NCBI RefSeq assembly: GCF_024746795.1
Contig: NZ_CP080524.1
Location: 5,496,001 to 5,560,000 of the forward strand
Source: Mesorhizobium sp. AR10
GTDB taxonomy: Bacteria; Pseudomonadota; Alphaproteobacteria; Rhizobiales; Rhizobiaceae
DNA: 64,000 nucleotides
Direction of reading: 5' to 3'
Part shown: positions 48,687 to 56,825 of the stretch, one piece after another
Layout: every line of letters begins with the position of its first letter
How positions within the stretch are numbered: position 1 is the stretch's first letter
Made by a program: the position numbers and the translations under genes
The notes under the pieces: generated by a model
What the model was told of the DNA's origin: nothing
Seen by the model: the letters and a program-made list of their open reading frames with translations, nothing else
Database searches by the model: none

Positions 48687-49901
48687 ATGGCACTGCACGA
48701 CCAGACCCGCAAGGCCGCATCACGGGAGAGCGGCAAGGCTGCACCCGGGGAGAGCGGCAAAGCCGCCTCCGGGGATAGCAAGGCTGCATCCGGGGAGAGC
48801 GGCAAAGCCGCCTCCGGGATCGCCTCCCGCCTGCTTGGCTGGTACGACGTGCACCACCGCGAGTTGCCGTGGCGCATTCCGCCGCGCGCCCTGACGGGCG
48901 GTGAGCGGCCCGATCCCTACCGCGTCTGGCTGTCCGAGGTCATGCTGCAGCAGACCACGGTCGAGGCGGTAAAGGCCTATTTCCGCGCCTTTGTCGAGAA
49001 ATGGCCTGATGTAAACGCACTCGCCGAGGCACAGACCGAGGACGTCATGAAGGCCTGGGCCGGGCTCGGCTACTACTCCCGAGCGCGCAATCTCAAGGCC
49101 TGCGCCGATCTCGTGGCACTTCGAGGCGGCCGATTTCCCGAAACGGAAGCTGGTTTGCGGGAATTGCCGGGGATAGGCGTCTACACGGCGGCGGCGATTG
49201 CCGCGATCGCCTTCGACAAACCCGCCGCGGTGGTCGACGGAAATGTCGAGCGCGTCATCTCCAGATTGTTTTCGATCGCCACGCCGCTGAGCGAGGCCAA
49301 GGCCGAGATACGCACCTATGTCGAACGCATGGTCCCGCAGACAAGGCCGGGCGACTTCGCCCAGGCGATGATGGATCTGGGCGCTACGATCTGCACGCCG
49401 CGACGGCCGCGCTGCATGCTCTGCCCGCTGCGCGAGGATTGCAGCGCGACTGTATCGGGCGACCCCGAACGCTTCCCGGTCCGCTTGCCGAAGAGCGACA
49501 AACCATTGCGGCGCGGCGCAGCCTTCATTGCCGTGCGAGCCGACGGCGCCATCCTCTTGCGCAAGCGCCAGGAGAAAGGCCTGCTCGGCGGCATGACCGA
49601 GGTGCCGACGACCGGCTGGACCGCACGGATCGACGGCGCGACCACCGACGCGGCAGCCCCCTTCCCCGCCAACTGGCGGCGTGCCGGCCAGATTGCGCAT
49701 GTCTTCACCCATTTCGCGCTCGAACTCGACGTCTTTCATGCGCATGTGAATGACGACACGCCGGCCGGCCATTTCTGGTCGCTGCCATCGGACATTTCGG
49801 GCGAGGCGTTGCCGACTGTCATGAAAAAGGCGATCGAGGCTGCGATACCCGGCGCAACGAAAAAGCCGTCGCAACGCACTGCAAGAGGCCCGCATGACTG
49901 A
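48687..49901 (+). CDS. mutY: A/G-specific adenine DNA glycosylase
   Basis: 404 residues. After an N-terminal repeat region (residues 9-44), the HhH-GPD core has LGWYDVHHRELPWR, EVMLQQTTVEAVKAYF, and LPGIGVYTAAAIAAIAF with the catalytic Asp in VVDGNVERV. The 4Fe-4S ligands are CTPRRPRCMLCPLREDC (C-x6-C-x2-C-x5-C). A NUDIX-like C-terminal domain (LLRKRQEKGLLGGMTEVP) recognises 8-oxoG. It removes A mispaired with 8-oxoG. The N-terminal repeats are unusual, and no start lies between them and the core. The ribosome-binding site is weak. The following HAD gene overlaps by 8 bp. Confidence 0.95.
   Translation: MALHDQTRKAASRESGKAAPGESGKAASGDSKAASGESGKAASGIASRLLGWYDVHHRELPWRIPPRALTGGERPDPYRVWLSEVMLQQTTVEAVKAYFRAFVEKWPDVNALAEAQTEDVMKAWAGLGYYSRARNLKACADLVALRGGRFPETEAGLRELPGIGVYTAAAIAAIAFDKPAAVVDGNVERVISRLFSIATPLSEAKAEIRTYVERMVPQTRPGDFAQAMMDLGATICTPRRPRCMLCPLREDCSATVSGDPERFPVRLPKSDKPLRRGAAFIAVRADGAILLRKRQEKGLLGGMTEVPTTGWTARIDGATTDAAAPFPANWRRAGQIAHVFTHFALELDVFHAHVNDDTPAGHFWSLPSDISGEALPTVMKKAIEAAIPGATKKPSQRTARGPHD
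48711..48818 (+). repeat. mutY: 24-nt tandem repeat encoding (KAASGESG)n at the MutY N-terminus
   Basis: Units start at 48711, 48735, 48759 (only 21 nt), 48780 and 48804 (partial). Each encodes Lys-Ala-Ala-Ser/Pro-Gly/Arg-Glu/Asp-Ser-Gly. Units two, three and four are nearly identical at the DNA level. All keep the reading frame. This is a typical substrate for slipped-strand expansion, and length should differ between strains. Confidence 0.9.
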
Positions 49902-50505
49902 AATCCGCCACATCGTTTTCGACATCGGAAGAGTGCTGATCCACTATGACCCTGACATTCCGTTCAGCCGCCTCATTCCGGATGCCGAAGAGAGAAAGTG
50001 GTTTTTCGACAATGTCTGCACGCATGACTGGAACATCGAGCAGGACCGCGGACGGACCTGGGAGGAGGCCGAGGCTCTAGCCATCGCGGCGTATCCCGAT
50101 CATGCTGAAAACATTCGCAATTTCCGCCGTCACTGGCACGAAATGGTGCCACATGCCTATGACGACACCGTCACCATCATGGTCGGCCTGATCGAGACCG
50201 GTCACGACGTGACCATGCTGACCAATTTTGCCGCCGATACGCTTGCCGAAGCCCGGCAGCGTTTCGATTTTCTCAACCGGCCGCGCGGTGTGACGGTGTC
50301 GGCCGACATCCGCCAGATCAAGCCGGACCGCGCCATCTACGACCACCACGTCGCCGCCTTCGGCCTCGAACCATCGGCCACCCTGTTCATCGATGACAGC
50401 CAGAAGAATGTCGACGGCGCCAGGGCGGCCGGCTGGCAGGCCGTGCTGTTCACCGACGCAAAAACGCTCGAGGCGGATCTCGAGCGTCTGGGGATCAAGG
50501 TCTGA
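49894..50505 (+). CDS. HAD-family hydrolase
   Basis: 203 residues, HAD-like (epoxide-hydrolase N-terminal/YihX type). Motif 1 is varied: IRHIVFDIGRVLIHYD (DIGRV instead of DxDGV, with only the first aspartate obvious). Motif 2 is MLTNFAADT, the lysine lies in RQIKPDRAIYDHH, and motif 4 is LFIDDSQKNVDGA. It probably dephosphorylates a small metabolite. It starts inside the mutY 3' end (ATGACTGA overlap) and is likely co-transcribed. Confidence 0.9.
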   Translation: MTEIRHIVFDIGRVLIHYDPDIPFSRLIPDAEERKWFFDNVCTHDWNIEQDRGRTWEEAEALAIAAYPDHAENIRNFRRHWHEMVPHAYDDTVTIMVGLIETGHDVTMLTNFAADTLAEARQRFDFLNRPRGVTVSADIRQIKPDRAIYDHHVAAFGLEPSATLFIDDSQKNVDGARAAGWQAVLFTDAKTLEADLERLGIKV

Positions 50506-50520
50506 TCTAGAACCTATTTG

Positions 50521-50567
50521 ACCATGATCTTTTCCGAAAACCGGTTCCCACTTTTCGGGATCATGGT
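50521..50567. repeat. Palindromic intergenic repeat, family A, copy 2
   Basis: ACCATGATC...CCGAAAACCGGTTCCCAC...GATCATGGT, the reverse-orientation copy of the element at 33868-33913. Its last base adjoins the stop codon of ccrM, so it forms the 3' untranslated hairpin between the convergent HAD and ccrM genes. Confidence 0.85.
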
Positions 50568-51728
<1,161 letters not shown>

Positions 51729-51876
51729 TTACTCTCCGTTATGGTTACCGATCAGCGTAAATATTCAGTGAAGGCTGGCCGAATTTGCGAAGCCCGGCCT
51801 GTTGGTGTATGCCGCGCCGCCTGAGCCTTCCCGGGTCCCCTTGGGGCCTTTGCCTCCTCCCTTGTACCGGATCACC

Positions 51877-52566
51877 ATGCCCCAGCCCGACCTTGTCATC
51901 TTCGATTGCGACGGCGTTCTCGTCGATTCCGAAATCATCGCCGCACGCATCGAAGCCGAGCTTTTGACTTCGGCTGGATTTGAGATATCGCCCGAGGAGA
52001 TCTCGGAGACCTATGCCGGGCTGACCTTCAAGGACATCATGATACGGGTCGAGGAAAAATCCCGCATCCCGTTCCAGGCCTCGCTGATCGACCGCGCCGA
52101 AGACCTGGTCGACCGCAAGTTGCGCAGCGATGTGAGCGCCATCGACGGCGTGCGCGAGGCGGTCGCCGCGGTAACCGTGCCGCGCTGCATCTGCTCGAAT
52201 TCGCGCTCCCAGCGGATCGAATTCATGCTGGAGAAGGTGCAATTGCTGCCGTTTTTTGCCGGCCGGATTTTTTCAGCACTCGAAATTCCGACCAGGAAAA
52301 CCAAACCGGCCCCAGATGTGTTCCTGGTTGCGGCAGAAAAGCTCAACGCCAATCCGGCCAACACTTTCGTCATCGAGGATTCCGTGCATGGCGTTGCCGG
52401 TGCCAGGGCGGCGGGCATGCGCGTGATCGGCTTTACCGGAGCGTCGCACAGCTATCCCGGCCATGCCGACGTGCTGACCGAGGCCGGCGCCGAAACGGTC
52501 ATCCGCCGCTGGGCCGAGCTGAAAAGCGTGATAGCCGCCTTGTCGGAATGGTCGGCGGACGCCTGA
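51877..52566 (+). CDS. HAD-superfamily phosphatase (phosphoglycolate/beta-PGM-like)
   Basis: 229 residues with the four HAD motifs: VIFDCDGVLVDSE (nucleophile and acid/base Asp), CICSNSRS (Ser/Thr), the Lys in TRKTKPAPDVFL, and FVIEDSVHGVAGA. It has a helical C1 cap between 20 and 85. It belongs to the large phosphatase/phosphomutase group. No Lys/His pair for mutase activity is obvious. ATG at 51877 chosen over the upstream extension. Divergent from ccrM. Confidence 0.9.
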   Translation: MPQPDLVIFDCDGVLVDSEIIAARIEAELLTSAGFEISPEEISETYAGLTFKDIMIRVEEKSRIPFQASLIDRAEDLVDRKLRSDVSAIDGVREAVAAVTVPRCICSNSRSQRIEFMLEKVQLLPFFAGRIFSALEIPTRKTKPAPDVFLVAAEKLNANPANTFVIEDSVHGVAGARAAGMRVIGFTGASHSYPGHADVLTEAGAETVIRRWAELKSVIAALSEWSADA

Positions 52567-52615
52567 GAGCCGCGCCCTGCTGGCGCACGACACGAATGCG
52601 AATCGCCGAACTGCT

Positions 52616-53377
52616 CTAGCCTCGCGGGATCAGGGTCGTATCGTCATCGGTAGGAGGAGGAGGAGCGGCTTTGACTTTCTTCTTGCCCGACTTCTTCTTC
52701 GGCTTGTCCGTCACCGCCTTCGGTGCGCCTTCGTCATAGCCGGCAAAGGCCTGGTAGTCCTGCGCGGTGGGCTCGGGGACGACGACGTTGGAGTCGGTAT
52801 AGACGAACTGCGTGGCGGTCGAGGGGTCGCTAACCTGGATCTGATACGGGTGAAGCTGCGAATAAAGGACTTCCGTGCCGTGCATCACCGCGACTCGGAT
52901 CGGCATGTTGATGGTGCCGGGGGCGAACATCGGCCCCGGCACGACCTTGCCGGCAACGGCGATCTTCATCGTCAACTGGCCGTTGGCACGGCTGCAGTCG
53001 CGGGTCACATCGGTGATCGAGGCCTGGTAAATGATCTTCGTCGGATCTTTGTCCGGGTCGACGATGGTCCCGTCCGGCGCCGCCTGAGCCGCCTCGGCAG
53101 CGTCGGTTTTCTTCCTGGGTTTCTGGCCGCCCTTGGCGTAGGTGCTGAAGAAGGCCGTGCCGTCGCGCAGCGTCACCTTCGGGCAGTAGGCCAGCAACTG
53201 GCTGGACAGAATCTTGGGATCCTGCGGCGGCGGTGGCGTCGTGTCCTTCTTGCCAAGGCCGAGAATGCCATTGTCGCTCGATTGGCAACCGGCGGCGGCA
53301 AGCATAAAGCCGGTGAGCGCCAGACCCGCGACAAAGCGACCGTTGGATGGGCGACGGTTGAACGAATAAAACGCCAT
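52616..53377 (-). CDS. Putative lipoprotein of unknown function
   Basis: 253 residues. It starts MAFYSFNRRPSNGRFVAG with a hydrophobic stretch ending in LAAAGC (lipobox, Cys31). A central domain contains YCPKVTLRDGTAFFSTYAKG, IYQASITDVTRDCSRANGQL, and AVAGKVVPGPMFAPGTINMP. Such lipoproteins are conserved in rhizobia and are without assigned role. The end is basic and Pro/Lys-rich (KPKKKSGKKKVKAAPPPP). The ATG at 53377 has GAGGGAAG upstream. It diverges from thrC. Confidence 0.82.
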   Translation of the reverse strand: MAFYSFNRRPSNGRFVAGLALTGFMLAAAGCQSSDNGILGLGKKDTTPPPPQDPKILSSQLLAYCPKVTLRDGTAFFSTYAKGGQKPRKKTDAAEAAQAAPDGTIVDPDKDPTKIIYQASITDVTRDCSRANGQLTMKIAVAGKVVPGPMFAPGTINMPIRVAVMHGTEVLYSQLHPYQIQVSDPSTATQFVYTDSNVVVPEPTAQDYQAFAGYDEGAPKAVTDKPKKKSGKKKVKAAPPPPTDDDTTLIPRG

Positions 53378-53505
53378 GAAACTGCACTTCCCTCTCGCAA
53401 AGCTGGTGACGTATATCAACCGCGCGGCAAAAATGCGACTGAGCCCGCACAGAAATTAACCACCTTGTCGCGGCGCAAATGCCCGGCTGTAACGGAAGTG
53501 TGACG

Positions 53506-54903
53506 ATGCAATATGTGAGTACCCGCGGGGAAGCGCCCGTGCTTGGATTTTCCGACGCGGTGCTGGCGGGACTGGCGCGCGATGGCGGGCTTTACGTGCC
53601 AGGCAGCTGGCCGCAGTTCTCCGCGGCCGAACTCCGCGCCATGCGCGGCCTGGCCTATCCCGATCTCGCCATCCGCGTGCTGTCGCCGTTTCTCGGCGGC
53701 GAGATCGAGATGCCGGTCTTCGAACGGCTGGTGCGCGAAGCCTACGCGACCTTCCGTCATGACGCCGTCTGTCCGCTGGTGCAGACCGGCTCGAACACCT
53801 TCGTCCTGGAGCTCTTCCACGGCCCGACACTGGCCTTCAAGGATGTGGCGATGCAGCTTCTCGCGCGGTTGCTGGACCATGTGCTGGCCGAGCGCGACCA
53901 GCGCGCCACCATCGTCGGTGCCACATCAGGCGACACCGGCGGGGCTGCCATCGATGCCTTTGCCGGGCGCAACCGCACAGATATCTTCATCCTGTTCCCG
54001 CATGGCCGCGTCTCGCCGGTACAGCAGCGGCAGATGACGACGTCGACCGCCGCAAACGTCCACGCGCTGGCGATCGAGGGCAATTTCGACGATTGCCAGG
54101 GCCTGCTGAAGGACATGTTCAACGATCACGCCTTTCGCGACCGGGTGTCGCTGTCCGGGGTCAATTCGATCAACTGGGCCCGAATCATGGCCCAGATCGT
54201 CTACTACTTCTCGTCGGCGCTGTCGCTCGGTGCCCCTGACCGGCCTATCTCCTTCGCCGTGCCGACCGGCAATTTCGGCGATATCTTCGCCGGCTACGCC
54301 GCCAAGCAGATGGGGCTGCCGATCGAGCGGCTGATCATCGCCACCAACGACAACGACATTCTGGCGCGCACGCTGGCGACCGGCGAATACCGCATGAAGG
54401 GTGTCTTCGCGACGACCTCGCCGTCGATGGACATCCAGGTCTCGTCGAATTTCGAGCGGCTGCTGTTCGAGGCCGCCGGCCGTGACGCGGCAACGGTGCG
54501 GCGCTACATGAACGGCCTCAAACAGTCCGGCGCCTTCACCATCGAAGCGGGCGAAATCGCAAAGATTCGCTCCGAATTCGACGCCGGCCGTTCGACCATG
54601 GACGAAGTCGCCGCCACGATCCGCTCGATGCTGGCCACCAGCAACTATCTGCTCGACCCGCACACGGCCGCGGCCGTGCATGTTGCTGCCGGCAAGACCA
54701 GTGGTGCAGTGCCGATGGTGGTGCTGGGCACCGCCCATCCGGCAAAGTTTCCAGCCGCTGTCGAAGCCGCCAGCGGCGTGTCGCCCGCCCTGCCTGCATG
54801 GCTTGACGGGTTGATGACAGCCGACGAAAAATACACGGTACTTCCATCCGACCTGAAAATGGTGGAAGATTACGTCGGCCGCCACACGCGGGCGGCGCGT
54901 TAG
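53506..54903 (+). CDS. thrC: Threonine synthase
   Basis: 465 residues, PLP-dependent. The start MQYVSTRGEAPVLGFSDAV matches the family, with GGAAG upstream. The PLP lysine lies in GPTLAFKDVAMQLL. The phosphate loop is ATSGDTGGAAI, and the second half contains SINWARIMAQIVYYF and PTGNFGDIFAGY. It converts O-phosphohomoserine to threonine. It is followed after 14 bp by an M16 peptidase, an arrangement that looks like an operon. Confidence 0.96.
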   Translation: MQYVSTRGEAPVLGFSDAVLAGLARDGGLYVPGSWPQFSAAELRAMRGLAYPDLAIRVLSPFLGGEIEMPVFERLVREAYATFRHDAVCPLVQTGSNTFVLELFHGPTLAFKDVAMQLLARLLDHVLAERDQRATIVGATSGDTGGAAIDAFAGRNRTDIFILFPHGRVSPVQQRQMTTSTAANVHALAIEGNFDDCQGLLKDMFNDHAFRDRVSLSGVNSINWARIMAQIVYYFSSALSLGAPDRPISFAVPTGNFGDIFAGYAAKQMGLPIERLIIATNDNDILARTLATGEYRMKGVFATTSPSMDIQVSSNFERLLFEAAGRDAATVRRYMNGLKQSGAFTIEAGEIAKIRSEFDAGRSTMDEVAATIRSMLATSNYLLDPHTAAAVHVAAGKTSGAVPMVVLGTAHPAKFPAAVEAASGVSPALPAWLDGLMTADEKYTVLPSDLKMVEDYVGRHTRAAR

Positions 54904-54917
54904 GGAGTACTAGCCAT

Positions 54918-56210
54918 ATGGGTGTTGAGGTAAGCCGTCTGTCGAACGGCCTGACAGTCGCCACCGAAACCCTTCCAAGTCTCGAATCCGTTGCCCTTGG
55001 TGCCTGGGTCAAGTCAGGCGCCCGCAATGAGCGTGACGACGAGCACGGAATGGCCCATCTGCTTGAGCACATGGCGTTCAAGGGAACGAAACGGCGAACC
55101 GCCTTCGAGATCGCCTCGGAAATCGAGGATGTCGGCGGCGAGATCAATGCCGCCACCAGCGTCGAGACCACCTCCTATTACGCAAGGGTGCTGAGCGACG
55201 ACGTGCCGCTGGCGGTCGATATCCTCTCCGACATCCTGCAGGAGTCCGAATTCGACCCTCAGGAACTGGAACGCGAGCAGCATGTGATCCTGCAGGAGAT
55301 CGGCGCCGCGCACGATACGCCGGACGACATCGTCTTCGACCGTTTCACCGAGACCGCCTTCCGCCACCAGACGATCGGCCGCTCCATCCTCGGCACGCCG
55401 GAAACGGTCAAATCCTTCACTTCCAAGCAGTTGCATGACTTCATCGAACGGCAATACGGCGCCGAGCGCATGGTGATCGTGGCCGCGGGCGACATCAAGC
55501 ATGACAATTTCGTGCGCGAGGTCGAGAAGCATCTCGGCGGCTTCCGCAGCAAGTCCGACAGCACGATGCCGCAATATGCGCAGTATGTCGGTGGCGATTT
55601 CCGCGAGGACCGCGACCTGATGGACGCGCAGATCGTGCTGGGGTTCGAAGGCCGCGCCTATCATGTGCGCGACTTCTACGCCTCGCAGGTTCTGTCGATG
55701 ATCCTTGGCGGCGGCATGTCGTCGCGGCTGTTCCAGGAGGTCCGCGAAAAACGCGGCCTGTGCTATTCGGTCTATGCCTTCCACTGGGGCTTTTCCGATA
55801 CCGGCATATTCGGCGTTCACGCCGCGACCGGGCAGAGCGACATTGCCGAACTGGTGCCGGTCATCATCGACGAATTGCAGAAGGTCGGTGAAAACATCCT
55901 GCAGGAGGAACTCGACCGGGCGCGCGCGCAATACCGCGCCGGGCTGATCATGTCCGCCGAAAGCCCGGCCAGCCGCGCCTCGCAGATCGCCCGGCAATTG
56001 CTCTTGTTCGGCCGGCCGATCGCCAAGGAGGAGCTGATGGAGCGGCTGTCGGCGCTGACGATCGAGCGGCTGACCGACCTGTCGTCGCGGCTGTTTTCGA
56101 CCAAGCCGACGCTCACTGCTGTCGGACCGGTGGGTACGCTTGCGCCTTACGAGTCGATACTCGACTCGCTCTCGGGCACGCAGACCACGGCCCGCAAGCT
56201 CGCCGTCTAA
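54918..56210 (+). CDS. M16-family zinc peptidase (MPP-like)
   Basis: 430 residues. The inverted zinc motif HLLEHMAFKGT (HxxEH) is at residues 49-53, and the third ligand glutamate lies about 75 residues on, in EREQHVILQE. The second M16 half has MILGGGMSSRLFQEVREKRG. It is the single-chain relative of the mitochondrial processing peptidase beta subunit, possibly processing exported or misfolded peptides. It is adjacent to thrC. Confidence 0.93.
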   Translation: MGVEVSRLSNGLTVATETLPSLESVALGAWVKSGARNERDDEHGMAHLLEHMAFKGTKRRTAFEIASEIEDVGGEINAATSVETTSYYARVLSDDVPLAVDILSDILQESEFDPQELEREQHVILQEIGAAHDTPDDIVFDRFTETAFRHQTIGRSILGTPETVKSFTSKQLHDFIERQYGAERMVIVAAGDIKHDNFVREVEKHLGGFRSKSDSTMPQYAQYVGGDFREDRDLMDAQIVLGFEGRAYHVRDFYASQVLSMILGGGMSSRLFQEVREKRGLCYSVYAFHWGFSDTGIFGVHAATGQSDIAELVPVIIDELQKVGENILQEELDRARAQYRAGLIMSAESPASRASQIARQLLLFGRPIAKEELMERLSALTIERLTDLSSRLFSTKPTLTAVGPVGTLAPYESILDSLSGTQTTARKLAV

Positions 56211-56225
56211 ACCTGTCCAAGCGTT

Positions 56226-56822
56226 GTGTTCGCGCTCCCTTTCTTTCGCCGTGACCTGCCGGCACTGAAGGGCGACCGGGTCACGCTGCGCGTGCCGTTG
56301 ACTAACGACTACCGCGAGTGGTCGGTGCTGCGCGGCGAAAGCCGCGGTTTCCTGGAGCCGTGGGAGCCGCGCTGGACGCCCGACGAGCTCGACCGCACGG
56401 CATGGCGGCTTCGCATCAGCCGCTACCGGGAAGATTATGCGCAGGGAACGGCGATAGCCTTCTTCATCTTCGAGAAGAGCAGCGGCAAGCTTGCCGGCGG
56501 CATCACACTTGGCAACATCCGCCATGGCGTCGCGCAAAGCGGGCATGTCGGCTACTGGATCGGCGAGCGCTTTGGCGGCCACGGCCTGATGACCGATGCA
56601 GTCAAGGTGGTCTGCCGCTTCGCCTTCGATACGCTGAGGTTGCACCGGATCGAAGCTGCCTGTATTCCCGACAACGCCCGGTCGATCCGCGTGCTTGAAA
56701 AAGCCGGATTCCGGCGCGAAGGACTTCTGCGATCCTATCTCAGGATCAACGGCATCTGGCAGGATCATTACCTCTACGCCCGAATCGCGGACGATCCGCC
56801 GGACGTTGGAACGAAGGGCTGA
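56226..56822 (+). CDS. GNAT N-acetyltransferase (RimJ-like)
   Basis: 198 residues. It starts at GTG (16 bp after the peptidase). The GNAT fold is marked by KGDRVTLRVPLTNDYREW, GITLGNIRHG, and the acetyl-CoA loop HVGYWIGERFGGHGLMTDAV, followed by HRIEAACIPDNARSIRVLEK. It is a RimJ/RimL-type Nalpha-acetyltransferase of ribosomal or other proteins. Substrate not determined. It overlaps the reading region of no other gene and is followed by the EAL protein. Confidence 0.9.
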   Translation: MFALPFFRRDLPALKGDRVTLRVPLTNDYREWSVLRGESRGFLEPWEPRWTPDELDRTAWRLRISRYREDYAQGTAIAFFIFEKSSGKLAGGITLGNIRHGVAQSGHVGYWIGERFGGHGLMTDAVKVVCRFAFDTLRLHRIEAACIPDNARSIRVLEKAGFRREGLLRSYLRINGIWQDHYLYARIADDPPDVGTKG

Positions 56823-56825
56823 TTT

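Noticed and set aside
48149..48877. 242-residue version of the DUF721 protein with a repetitive N-terminus
   Set aside because: The repetitive N-terminus is the antisense of the mutY tandem repeats. The ATG at 48646 has a good ribosome-binding site.
55014..56768. 584-residue minus-strand frame opposite the M16 peptidase and GNAT
   Set aside because: It lacks motifs and spans two genes with full catalytic motifs on the plus strand.
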